Source: Terrihalobacillus insolitus (lineage in GTDB: Bacteria > Bacillota > Bacilli > Bacillales > Amphibacillaceae). From it: a DNA stretch of 64,000 nt. Positions 15,824 through 23,144 of the stretch are shown here, piece by piece. Under the pieces are notes generated by a model that was not told the origin of the DNA, made no database searches, and was given only the letters and a program-made list of their open reading frames with translations. Each line of letters opens with the position of its first letter. The stretch's first letter is position 1. The translations under genes and the position numbers were made by a program. The DNA is taken from contig NZ_JAMQKB010000011.1 of NCBI RefSeq assembly GCF_028416575.1, positions 38,990 to 102,989 of the forward strand, in the 5' to 3' direction.

Positions 15824-15861
15824 TAACAAAAAGTCAGTAATAGCAATATGCTATCACTGAC
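15824..15861 (-). terminator. Terminator of the metalloprotease-lipoprotein operon
   Basis: Read on the minus strand: GTCAGTGATAGC, loop ATATT, GCTATTACTGAC, then TTTTTGTTATG. It has a 12-bp stem with one G-T pair and a T-run. Confidence 0.8.
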
Positions 15862-15864
15862 CTA

Positions 15865-15917
15865 TGACATTTTATATTAGAATTCACAATTGATGTGAAT
15901 TCTAATGTGAAATGTCA
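15865..15917. repeat. Long near-perfect inverted repeat
   Basis: 24-nt arms (15865-15888 and 15894-15917) separated by 5 nt, with only two G-T type mismatches. The arms begin TGACATTT and end TTCACA. It sits between the terminator and the lipoprotein gene. Confidence 0.75.
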
Positions 15918-16090
15918 CAAACGACCTTAAAGTATATGCCTTTTTCTAACTTAAAAATGTCATATAATTCAGCATAACATGTCATTTGTTGTAATAATTC
16001 TAACTTAATTTGACGTATACGGGGTACAGCCAACATTCGGAAATTTTGTACGCTAAGGATTGACTTTTTTAGATTGGCTTGTTCCATCAC
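15902..16090 (-). CDS. Possible small ORF, 62 residues
   Basis: An open frame (start MMEQANLKKSIL) whose last codons lie in the long inverted repeat. It is slightly basic, with no signal peptide and no recognised family. No good ribosome binding site is evident. It may be a remnant rather than a gene. Confidence 0.2.
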   Translation of the reverse strand: MMEQANLKKSILSVQNFRMLAVPRIRQIKLELLQQMTCYAELYDIFKLEKGIYFKVVCDISH

Positions 16091-16114
16091 TACAATTATT
16101 TGACAGACATTTTA

Positions 16115-16783
16115 TTATAATTCACTTATTTCTTTTTTGTATTTCTTTTTTATCTCTTGTTTCATTTTTTTGTGTGTTTCTTTGTCTTTCTTATCTATTT
16201 GTTTGTTTTTAAATTCATCATCAACATTCATATTAAAACGACCATTATTCATGTTTATTACGCTATATTCACCAAATGTGTTTTTCTTAAGGTACAGCAC
16301 ATATTTTTCACCCTTTTTTAATTCCAAATAATTTTCTGTAGTAAATTTTTTTCTTTTGTCTTTATTTTTAATTATAGATACTGGTTCTATAATATTCAAA
16401 GTTCCTTTTTTATCAATGTTATCATCATTAGTTTTCTTTAATACTTTTTTTATTGTAATAGGAGTTTTAGTGTAAAAGTCTTCTATTACATCTTCTTTTA
16501 GTTGTGGATCAGATGGTAAATATTTCACAACATGTTCCCTATCCTCAAAACTTTTATTTACCTTGGCTAAAACAACAAGGTCAGCTTCTTCAAACATCTT
16601 ACTTTCCTCAGTATATTTAATATAGTTTGCATCAAAATTAACTGTTTCTAAAACATTTGTTTCATCAACATTTGTATCACCACTTTTAGGTGCTGAGTTT
16701 TTGTCAGATTCAATTGAGCACGCACTAGTAAAAATTATACCTAATAAAAAAACATATACTAAAAAAATATTACTATTCTTCAT
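16115..16783 (-). CDS. Lipoprotein of unknown function
   Basis: 222 residues. A signal sequence (NIFLVYVFLLGIIFTSAC) ends in the lipobox TSAC, so the mature protein starts at Cys22 and is anchored to the outer face of the membrane. The mature part is very rich in lysine and aspartate, with a lysine-rich C-terminal tail (THKKMKQEIKKKYKKEISEL). GGAGGG precedes ATG 16783. It lies 23 bp after the metalloprotease gene on the same strand, before a shared terminator, so the two form an operon. Confidence 0.75.
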   Translation of the reverse strand: MKNSNIFLVYVFLLGIIFTSACSIESDKNSAPKSGDTNVDETNVLETVNFDANYIKYTEESKMFEEADLVVLAKVNKSFEDREHVVKYLPSDPQLKEDVIEDFYTKTPITIKKVLKKTNDDNIDKKGTLNIIEPVSIIKNKDKRKKFTTENYLELKKGEKYVLYLKKNTFGEYSVINMNNGRFNMNVDDEFKNKQIDKKDKETHKKMKQEIKKKYKKEISEL

Positions 16784-16806
16784 CTAATCCCTCCAAGGTC
16801 AAATAT

Positions 16807-17385
16807 CTAATACCACTTAGCATCTATTTCACCAGAATCATAACTTGTTATATTATACGGTAAGGTTCTCCAACCTTGTGGCATAACAGAATAATATGCA
16901 CTGGATGCATGAGCCATTTTTATAGAATGTCCAATCTCATGAGCTGCATTCATACTTACATGACTATTATTATATGAGGATTGGGCTCTCATTTGATTGT
17001 CATAAATAAATACATTCACGCGATACCAATATTCATTAACACTTGCAACTTCCGAGTTACCATTAATGGGTTGTATTCTTCCAAGCAATCCTGAAGTTGA
17101 TGTATTTCCAACATAATACCTATCAATATATGTACCAGTATCATAAGTTTTCTTAATATTTACACCAAAATGATCATTCCAGTACCCTCTACCTGCATCA
17201 TAATTATCGTCATAATTATAAGAATAAACTGAACTATGATACCATGCATAAGGGGCTGCCTGATAACTTCTACTTCCACCAAAGTAATCAGCCTTCACAT
17301 CAATAATAAAAAACATTGAACTTAAGACTACTGCTGATGTTAAAACCATAATACTCTTTAGAATTTTTTTAACAATAAAACTCAA
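16807..17385 (-). CDS. Secreted zinc metalloprotease, matrixin-like
   Basis: 192 residues with a signal peptide (KKILKSIMVLTSAVVLSSMF, cleavage near residue 32). Zinc site HEIGHSIKMAH (HExxHxxxxxH, residues ~150-160), followed by the Met-turn SVMPQGW, as in matrixins/metzincins. It should be an extracellular peptidase without a long propeptide, so activation control is unclear. AGGAGG lies 8 nt upstream of ATG 17385. The AT content is higher than in the core genes around it. Confidence 0.82.
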   Translation of the reverse strand: MSFIVKKILKSIMVLTSAVVLSSMFFIIDVKADYFGGSRSYQAAPYAWYHSSVYSYNYDDNYDAGRGYWNDHFGVNIKKTYDTGTYIDRYYVGNTSTSGLLGRIQPINGNSEVASVNEYWYRVNVFIYDNQMRAQSSYNNSHVSMNAAHEIGHSIKMAHASSAYYSVMPQGWRTLPYNITSYDSGEIDAKWY

Positions 17386-17562
17386 TCTAATTCCTCCTTA
17401 AAATTAAAGTTTTGCACTAGTAAATAGAATAATTAATCACACCTCCCTTTTCGCTTAATTACAAATTATTCAAAAAAGTTACATTCCCTTCTTTTTTTTT
17501 AAAAAAAAACCAATATTTTTTTAAAATTAAAATAGATACACGGAACAAAGCATTAAATAAAA
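17386..17562. other. Promoter region of the metalloprotease operon, AT-rich
   Basis: Long A and T runs and no ORF. The promoter must lie here, but no convincing -35/-10 pair could be fixed by eye. Confidence 0.35.
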
Positions 17563-17606
17563 AAGGCAAGGATCTATTACCAAATAGAATCCTTGCCTTC
17601 TTTTTT
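17563..17606. terminator. Bidirectional terminator hairpin
   Basis: AAGGCAAGGAT..TATT and AAATA..ATCCTTGCCTT with T-runs on both strands. From 17607 to 17822 only broken frames are seen. Confidence 0.75.
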
Positions 17607-17822
17607 ATAAAATTTCTTCTTTCCTAGCAGGTAGTTCTAATTCCAATTGTTTTTGAACTATTGTGGCCATGTCACAAACTGTGTTCACGGACATTAATAT
17701 TGGTAACTAACTCTTCAGAAACCAATTTTATTCTTCTTCCTCAAACGCGCCTCGTTTGTTGAAATTCATTTTTCTTTTACATAGTATCAGTCTACTACGT
17801 AATATAAGAGTTACTCATACAG

Positions 17823-18198
17823 ATAGGTAAGGGTTTGACATTATCTCCCCCTTTTCCCCCTGTTTGCACTGTATGTGCAACTTTCATCGCGTACGGCGCG
17901 CCAACTAATCCAATTCATCCTATTCTATGTATTTAAAGAAGTTTATTTTGTTCCAATCTTAGATTGCCTGAAGGTTGCATTGTCTACGAAGTTCATTAAT
18001 CATTTCTTTTTGTTTATGGTTCAGGTGTAATGTTTGAAGTGTAGCTTTAATTTTAAGCTTATCCTTTAAATGGACAAGTCGGTGAATAGGTTCATATAGC
18101 ACGATCAGATTCGAAAACTTATCATCTCTTGTGAGATGATAAGGCTCTTTATGATGACAATGCCAATCCGAAAGACCGAGCTCTCTCACCATGTTCAT
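17823..18198 (-). mobile_element. 3' end of a group II intron with maturase remnant
   Basis: Read on the minus strand: the last codons of the intron protein (17959-18198), then domain V at 17866-17899 (34 nt, GCGCCGTACG...GTGC with a GATGAAAGTT loop arm), then domain VI and the 3' end CTTACCTAT at 17823. Domain VI and the end closely match those of the intron at 19513-20371. The 5' part of the intron and most of its reverse transcriptase are missing. Confidence 0.75.
17959..18198 (-). pseudogene. C-terminal HNH domain of a group II intron reverse transcriptase
   Basis: WHCHHKEPYHLTRDDKFSNLIVL, EPIHRLVHLKDK and the final LHLNHKQKEMINELRRQC match the DNA endonuclease domain at the end of intron-encoded maturases. 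Upstream the frame closes (TGA) and the RT and X domains are absent, so it cannot promote splicing. Confidence 0.75.
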
Positions 18199-18497
18199 TC
18201 AGCTCAAGCGCCATGATTTACACCGCCCCCGCGGGTAGAATTTCGTCAGCCGGGACTGTTACGGTAAATTCTCACGCCTTTTCACCGAGCTTATAACACT
18301 CTCATTCTTGCTAAATCAAGTGCTATTCGACTAAGAGAGAGCCCTTCAAGACGTTACGCTATCATTTGACTCTTCGATATAATCCTTCAGTCCTGTAAAG
18401 AACTGACTGGGGTTTTACCACTATCTAAAATTACATTGCTCTAAAACTTATGTGGGCATATACCAGAAGTGAAACAAGTTTTACCACTATCTAAAAT
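18199..18497. other. Right border region with 20-bp direct repeat
   Basis: GTTTTACCACTATCTAAAAT occurs at 18412-18431 and 18478-18497, 66 bp apart; the second copy ends exactly at the resumption of the DUF3885 frame. No gene is seen. Part of the stretch may be further degenerate intron sequence. Confidence 0.55.
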
Positions 18498-18827
18498 ACA
18501 ATCCCTTATATCTATCCAGAAGATGATGAAGATGGAAAGTATAGAACACATAGATTTTTTCTAACGTGCAAAACATCTGACTTTGAATATATTCCCATGC
18601 TAAAGGCAGTCTGTAATCAAGATATGGGATTAAAACCAAGTATTTTTCACGACGTATATTTTATAAATGTTAACAAAAACACTATATTTCACGTTTATGA
18701 TGATAGGGGTTGTGACTTGCTGGCTACTTCACCAGATACAATACGAGAGATTTACGAAGAGTACAATGATTGGATATTAGATTATGACCGAGATAAAATT
18801 GATAAAGTCTTCAAAAAAGATTATTAA
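18498..18827 (+). pseudogene. DUF3885 gene, 3' part
   Basis: In phase with 12713-13039: TIPYIYPEDDEDGKYRTHRF, LKAVCNQDMGLKPSIFHDVY, VYDDRGCDLLATSPDTIREI, NDWILDYDRDKIDKVF. This is the conserved C-terminal half of DUF3885. An internal ATG at 18597 could give a 76-residue fragment but lacks a ribosome binding site. The tail motif (copy 7) starts 2 nt after the stop. Confidence 0.85.
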
Positions 18828-18856
18828 AGTAACGGGGGCATTTCTTCAAGAAGGAG
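18828..18856 (+). repeat. Cassette tail motif, copy 7
   Basis: AGTAACGGGGGCATTTCTTCAAGAAGG directly after the DUF3885 stop; then AAGGAG-ATTTAG-CTCCTT forms a short hairpin (18852-18869). Confidence 0.6.
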
Positions 18857-18932
18857 ATTTAGCTCCTTTCTATTTAAGTAAAGAAGCAGCAATATTGAAG
18901 AAGAAATGTACAAATATCAGGAGTGAGTAATA

Positions 18933-19490
18933 TTGAAATTTGTTTTAATATTTGGTCCACAAGCAGTTGGAAAAATGACAGTAGGACAAGAGCTATCAAA
19001 AATTACTGACCTAAAGCTATTTCACAATCATATGACAATTGATTTGTTGGAGCCATTTTTTGAATTTAGCCCAGAAATGTGGAGGTTATCAACCTTGTTT
19101 CGAGAGGAGATATTTAAATCCTTCTCAAAAACTGATAAGTATGGAATGATATTTACTTTTGTATGGGCGTTTAATCAAAAAGATGATTGGGAAAACGTTG
19201 AAAAAATGTGTAACATCTTTAGTTCTCAAGGAGCTGAATTATATTTCGTAGAGTTAAAAGCTAATGTAGAAGAAAGGCTTAGACGAAATAAAACACCGAA
19301 TAGGTTGGAGCAAAAACCTACCAAAAGAAATATAAAACAATCTGAAGAAAATTTATTGAGCACTATGGATACTCTTAGATTAAATTCAGAAGAAGGTGAA
19401 ATTAAAAAGAATAATTATTTGAGAATAGATAATACAAAACTTAATGCTGAAGAAGTTGCAAAAATGGTAAAAAATCGGTTCAGGTTATAG
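18933..19490 (+). CDS. P-loop nucleotide kinase-like protein
   Basis: 185 residues. A P-loop lies right at the N-terminus (FGPQAVGKMTVG; an unusual Met replaces the usual Ser/Thr after GK, with T next), followed by an LFHNHMTIDL block typical of a small shikimate/chloramphenicol-phosphotransferase-like kinase family. A lid with RLRRNKTPNR follows. The substrate is unknown. TTG 18933 follows AGGAGTGAG. Tail copy 8, 11 nt after the stop, carries an intron. Confidence 0.72.
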   Translation: MKFVLIFGPQAVGKMTVGQELSKITDLKLFHNHMTIDLLEPFFEFSPEMWRLSTLFREEIFKSFSKTDKYGMIFTFVWAFNQKDDWENVEKMCNIFSSQGAELYFVELKANVEERLRRNKTPNRLEQKPTKRNIKQSEENLLSTMDTLRLNSEEGEIKKNNYLRIDNTKLNAEEVAKMVKNRFRL

Positions 19491-19500
19491 TTTTATCTTC

Positions 19501-19512
19501 TTCAACAAACGG
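19501..19512 (+). repeat. Cassette tail motif, copy 8 (split by intron)
   Basis: TTCAACAAACGG, then the intron begins with its own GTGCG. The uninterrupted motif elsewhere reads AACGGGTGCG. Confidence 0.6.
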
Positions 19513-20371
19513 GTGCGCGCGACAAGTTCTGTTATAAGCGCTTTTGCAGCGTGAAATACAGGAAGTTTACTAGATAGACTTTAACTTTACAACGGAGGAT
19601 TGGAATGATGGAACCATGTTTCCTGAAACAATCCCATCAATACTCCTGCGTGTGTCGTAATTGACAGATTACGGGGTTCGAAGCACAGGTAGATTCGGCA
19701 GAAGGAAAGCTAAAGCCATTCTAATGGAAAAGGTACGCTAACTGATATGCCGCATGGCTTAAAAACTAGATAAAGTGAGAATGTTCCAATAGAGAGAACT
19801 GACGAACTTCCGAATGTACAGGTCTAAAGTTAGAACATAGTGTAAAGCTATGTCCCAACCAACGTTGGGGTGAGTGGTGTAGAGTAAAAATGCACCCTCT
19901 GAAATACACTATACCGAACAAAGGCGGTATCAAGCTCACAGGCTTAAAGGAAGCACCTACGTCTAGAATGGATAGCTACGTTGTAAGGTACTTGGGAAGC
20001 AGGAAACGTTGAAACAAGGACTGTTATCCGAAACGTTTGCTATAAGGCGAAAGCTGAAATGCATTTATTCTTGCGAAGGTAGGGGTACGACTGACGAAGC
20101 TCCTGTAATAGGAGTGGAGGAACAGCCCCAAGTCTAGCGAAATGGAATGATTATTTTCCAAGCGTTCATCGCACCGATCGGGTAGGAATGCGAGGTTTTT
20201 CGCAGTGCGAGCTCTTAACAAGTAGAGTGGTAGGCACCATCTTGTTTAAGGGTAACGAGGAACTTATAGTCTAAAGTACATAGCATTAGATAGAACGCGG
20301 AACGACGGGAAACTGTCACATTCCGTGTGGAGCATGGGAAAAGCTGGAGATAACTTCAAATGCTTACCTAT
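19513..20371 (+). mobile_element. ORF-less group II intron (~859 nt)
   Basis: The 5' end GTGCGCGCGACAAG fits the GUGYG consensus. Domain V at 20295-20328 is exactly 34 nt: ACGCGGAA..TTCCGTGT lower stem, AC bulge, GACGG-GAAA-CTGTC upper stem with tetraloop; its triad is CGC. Domain VI (AGCAT 20331-20335 with ATGCT 20360-20364) follows and the intron ends CTTACCTAT near 20371, like the second intron at 17823. No reverse transcriptase frame exists, so splicing would need a maturase from elsewhere. The exact 3' end could be a few bases later. Confidence 0.8.
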
Positions 20372-20492
20372 TGCTAACGATTCTACAATAAGTGGGGACG
20401 CTTTTATTACTATCACAGCAGTAATTTTAAGAAGGTATTTACATTAAAAATATAGAAAACAAGTCAGATAATTTTTTTTGGGGGGGAGAAAA

Positions 20493-21050
20493 ATGTTTGT
20501 ATATAAAATTGATGAAGAAATATCACTAAAGCTAGTTGAGTTAAAGGATGCAGAAAGAGTTTTTGAACTAACTGATAATTCCAGAGAATATCTTCGTGAA
20601 TGGCTTCCTTGGTTAGATATGACAACAAGCGTTGAAGATACAAAAGAGTTTATTAAATCTTGCTTAAAAAGTTATGCAGAAAATAAAAGCATAACAACTT
20701 TTATTCTCTTTAAAGGAGAAATTGTTGGTACGGCGAGTTATAACAAAATTGATTGGGCTAATAAAATAGCATATATAGGTTATTGGTTAGGAAAGGATTA
20801 TCAAGGTAATGGTATTATGGTAAGGGTAGCAAGAGCACTAACGGATTATGCTTTTAATGAGTTGGAGCTTAATAAGGTTGATATTAGTGCTGCTGTGGAA
20901 AATAAAAGGAGTAGGTCAATTCCTGAAAGATTGGGGTTTGTTAATGAAGGTTGTATTAGACAAGCTGAATGGTTATATGACCATTATGTTGACCACATTG
21001 TTTACGGAATGTTAGCTGAAGATTGGAAAAGTAATAATTCCCCTTATTAA
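20493..21050 (+). CDS. RimJ/RimL-type GNAT acetyltransferase
   Basis: 185 residues. LREWLPWLD near residue 33 and the motif A region IGYWLGKDYQGNGIMVRVARALTDYAF (Q-G-N-G-I acetyl-CoA loop) are typical of RimJ/RimL proteins, as are VENKRSRSIPERLGFVNEG and the C-terminal DHYVDHIVYGML. Usually the loop has S/N before R..I; here RSRSIPE. It acetylates a protein N-terminus or small amine. ATG 20493 follows GGGGGGGAG; TTG 20478 lies before that site. Tail copy 9 starts at the stop codon. Confidence 0.82.
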   Translation: MFVYKIDEEISLKLVELKDAERVFELTDNSREYLREWLPWLDMTTSVEDTKEFIKSCLKSYAENKSITTFILFKGEIVGTASYNKIDWANKIAYIGYWLGKDYQGNGIMVRVARALTDYAFNELELNKVDISAAVENKRSRSIPERLGFVNEGCIRQAEWLYDHYVDHIVYGMLAEDWKSNNSPY

Positions 21051-21065
21051 ACAAACGGGTGGCTT
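21051..21065 (+). repeat. Cassette tail motif, copy 9
   Basis: ACAAACGGGTGGCTT immediately after the GNAT stop; GGAATGTCA and TGACATTCC at 21091-21118 form a stem a little downstream. Confidence 0.6.
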
Positions 21066-21232
21066 TAATGCATGTTAGTGGAATGTCATCAATGTAGTTG
21101 ACATTCCCTTATAATCTTCAAAAATTATTGGATATCTTATATTTTAGATTTATTGTGTGAACCATTGTCTTTAAGTTACAGCAGTTACTATAACCACATA
21201 AACTTTGAGAGAAATTTTAGGAGGCACACCTT

Positions 21233-21502
21233 ATGCAAGGAAAAGATTTACTAAAAGCAATTGACTATAAAAAACTAACCATTGTTGAACTACAATTAAA
21301 GATAAAAAAACTTAGAGAGAAATATCCTGAAAAAAAGAAACTCATCTATGTTACACATTCTGCAATTATTGAAGCTGACTTCGAAATGGAATTAGCGGAA
21401 AACTTGGAAGAAGAACCATTAATAGGTCGTGCCATTCAAGAGTATGAGCTATATCCAGAAATAGACATAAAAGATAAAAGAATATTAAATACTTCAGCCT
21501 GA
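21233..21502 (+). CDS. Hypothetical protein, 89 residues
   Basis: Soluble, charged (KKLTIVELQLKIKKLREKYPEKKK) with a helical N-terminal half and an acidic second half (MELAENLEEEPLIGRAIQEYEL). No family is recognised. AGGAGGC lies 9 nt before ATG 21233. It is followed by tail copy 10 after ~120 nt. Confidence 0.5.
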   Translation: MQGKDLLKAIDYKKLTIVELQLKIKKLREKYPEKKKLIYVTHSAIIEADFEMELAENLEEEPLIGRAIQEYELYPEIDIKDKRILNTSA

Positions 21503-21623
21503 ATTTATCTGAAGAATGTAAAGATAAAACCTTTAGCTTCTCCAAACTCACCAATTCATCTTGAAGAGTTTATTTTGTTTTCTGATCATTTGTTGGGACT
21601 TACGGTTGCCTAAAGGTTTGTTG

Positions 21624-21690
21624 AACTAAAGGGTGGCTTATCTTCAACAAGGGATATACAGTCCTTATTGTGTTAAAGGGCAGGTTTGTG
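21624..21690 (+). repeat. Cassette tail motif, copy 10, with hairpin
   Basis: AACTAAAGGGTGGC, AACAAGGGA, then GTCCTT-ATTGTGTTA-AAGGGC. It aligns along its length with copy 2; one T-A pair of copy 2 is C-G here. Confidence 0.65.
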
Positions 21691-21738
21691 GGCTCTACGC
21701 CGCAAAACAAAAATAAAACTAAAAAGGTGAAAATTAAA

Positions 21739-21840
21739 ATGATGAAAACTATTATGACAAATGTTGAAGATGTAAAAGGTATGGAGTACAAAGAATTACA
21801 AGCACTTGCAAAAATAAGAGTGAATTGGGGGGAAACATGA
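21739..21840 (+). CDS. Very short ORF overlapping the lipoprotein start
   Basis: 33 codons starting MMKTIMTNVEDVKGMEYKEL; AAAGGTG lies 8 nt upstream and the TGA overlaps the next ATG (ATGA). It could be a leader peptide or the stump of a SAP-like protein. Nothing more can be said. Confidence 0.3.
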   Translation: MMKTIMTNVEDVKGMEYKELQALAKIRVNWGET

Positions 21841-22094
21841 GAATAATTTATGCGCTTTTGTCGGTTTTAGTATTAGCTGCATGTTCTAACTATTCCGAAG
21901 AGGTAACTAAGACTGGAGAAATAACAAAGATTACTGGAGAAATGGTGTATATTGATGACTTACCGTTAAAAGTAGAGGACACATCAGAGCTTGAAGTAGG
22001 GCAAAATGTAAAAGTAACCTTTATTGATACAACAAGTGCAGAGAGTTGGGACCCTGATGATTTCGAAGTAAAAAATATAGAGATTCTGAAATAA
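21837..22094 (+). CDS. Small lipoprotein
   Basis: 85 residues. A short signal sequence (RIIYALLSVLVLAAC) ends in the lipobox LAAC with mature Cys16. The mature part is a compact beta-rich OB-like stretch (TGEITKITGEMVYIDDLPLK, VGQNVKVTFIDTTSAESWDP) of the kind seen in short YobA/DUF3221-like lipoproteins. It should sit on the outer membrane face. ATG 21837 follows GGGGGG; tail copy 11 follows after 18 nt. Confidence 0.7.
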   Translation: MRIIYALLSVLVLAACSNYSEEVTKTGEITKITGEMVYIDDLPLKVEDTSELEVGQNVKVTFIDTTSAESWDPDDFEVKNIEILK

Positions 22095-22110
22095 ATCGAA
22101 GCACCTTGCT

Positions 22111-22140
22111 TATTCAACAAACGGGGGCATTCCTTTAACA
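22111..22140 (+). repeat. Cassette tail motif, copy 11
   Basis: TATTCAACAAACGGGGGCAT followed by TCCTTTAACA. ATTCAAC here happens to fit the attC-type RYYYAAC. ATGGAGCTTTAGCTTCCAT forms a further hairpin at 22219-22237. Confidence 0.6.
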
Positions 22141-22359
22141 ATGGTAATGAACATTCTTTCTACAAAGGTAATAGGACCAGAGGAACCCTGTCCACCACCA
22201 GCTGAAATATAATGTGCTTAGATGGAGCTTTAGCTTCCATTCCTATAAAGGAAACAAGAGAACTGTCCTAGCTGCCATAAATTTTTTATATTGCAAAGAT
22301 TAACTCTATTAAATAAAAGGTGATATACTAACTATAAAGAATAAATGGAGGTGTTAAAG

Positions 22360-22623
22360 ATGAAATGGGAGCAGGTTCGTAAACAATATCCAGAGCAGTG
22401 GGTCCTTGTTGAAGCAATTTCTGCATACTCAGAAAATTCCTTTCGATATCCTGACGAACTATCAGTGATCTCAAACTTCCCCGATTCAACTACCGCATGG
22501 AAAGAATACAAAAAGCTACATCTAGCCGAACCTTCACGTGAATACTATATTTTCCATACTGACAAAGATACGCTTGAAGTTGAGGAACAAAATTTTATTG
22601 GAGTTAGGAGACGACTCCAATGA
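22360..22623 (+). CDS. Small conserved protein paired with a retropepsin-like protease (module copy 2)
   Basis: 87 residues, homologous to 10134-10400 along the whole length (RKQYPEQWVLVEAISA, ELSVISNFPD, AWKEYKKLH, YYIFHTDKD, GVRRRL). ATG 22360 follows GGAGGTG; the ATG at 22345 would include that site. Its TGA overlaps the protease ATG by 4 bases. The role is unknown. Confidence 0.75.
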   Translation: MKWEQVRKQYPEQWVLVEAISAYSENSFRYPDELSVISNFPDSTTAWKEYKKLHLAEPSREYYIFHTDKDTLEVEEQNFIGVRRRLQ

Positions 22624-23006
22624 AAATTCAAATGCACGGAGGTTTACCATTAGTCTCTATTTCTCTTGTATATAAAGGAAATACAATACTATTGGAACAT
22701 GTTCTTTTGGATACAGGGTGCTCAACAACTATTTTTGATACTGATGAAGTCGAAGAAGTGGGACTTACCATAGACCGTAAAAATGGTAGACCTAAAAGGA
22801 TGTATGGTGTTGGTGGCGAAAGTGAACTTTGCTATGAACAAACTGTATATGATTTAGAAATAGATCACTATAAAATGGATTCATTTCAACTCCAGCTAGG
22901 TATCACAAAAGAAACATACGGTTTTAACGGTATACTAGGAGTCGATTTTATGACGAAATCTAACTTAATAATAGACTTTAAAGACATGAAAGTAAAAATA
23001 AAATAA
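22620..23006 (+). CDS. Retropepsin-like aspartic protease (module copy 2)
   Basis: 128 residues with DTGCS (catalytic Asp32), TIFDTD, MYGVGGESEL and LGITKETYGFNGILGVDFM, matching 10391-10774. All the catalytic and fold motifs are intact in both copies, so neither looks decayed. About half of the residues differ, so the duplication is old or the two modules arrived separately. Tail copy 12 follows after ~72 nt. Confidence 0.82.
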   Translation: MKIQMHGGLPLVSISLVYKGNTILLEHVLLDTGCSTTIFDTDEVEEVGLTIDRKNGRPKRMYGVGGESELCYEQTVYDLEIDHYKMDSFQLQLGITKETYGFNGILGVDFMTKSNLIIDFKDMKVKIK

Positions 23007-23073
23007 ATTTTCTTGAGATAATTGTGATGGCATTTTTATATACAACTAAGGCTGGATTTGTGAAGAACCTCAC

Positions 23074-23100
23074 TTAAATTAACGGGGGCTTATCTTGAAG
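23074..23100 (+). repeat. Cassette tail motif, copy 12
   Basis: TTAAATTAACGGGGGCTTAT followed by CTTGAAG, the last copy seen; it marks the right end of the island. Confidence 0.6.
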
Positions 23101-23144
23101 AAGTCATAGGCTATTTTCTATTAATTTTTCAAAGGGGTTTTTTT

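Larger units (their letters stand above)
13040..18497. mobile_element. 5,458-bp patchwork insertion in the DUF3885 gene
   Basis: Removing 13040-18497 restores an uninterrupted DUF3885 frame, and AAAAT lies at both borders (13035-13039 and 18493-18497), as a 5-bp target duplication would. No matching terminal inverted repeats and no intact transposase are seen. The contents are fragments from different sources: unknown C-terminal fragments, a TOTE-type helicase piece, a type III toxin-antitoxin locus, a metalloprotease/lipoprotein pair and a group II intron end. It is therefore probably a composite of successive insertions and deletions. Confidence 0.7.

Noticed and set aside
19513..20371. Protein-coding gene in the intron region
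   Set aside because: No frame has reverse transcriptase motifs; the domain V/VI structure explains the sequence.
6833..23100. Classical chromosomal integron
   Set aside because: No IntI-type recombinase and no consistent RYYYAAC/GTTRRRY pair; kept only as a cassette-like hypothesis.
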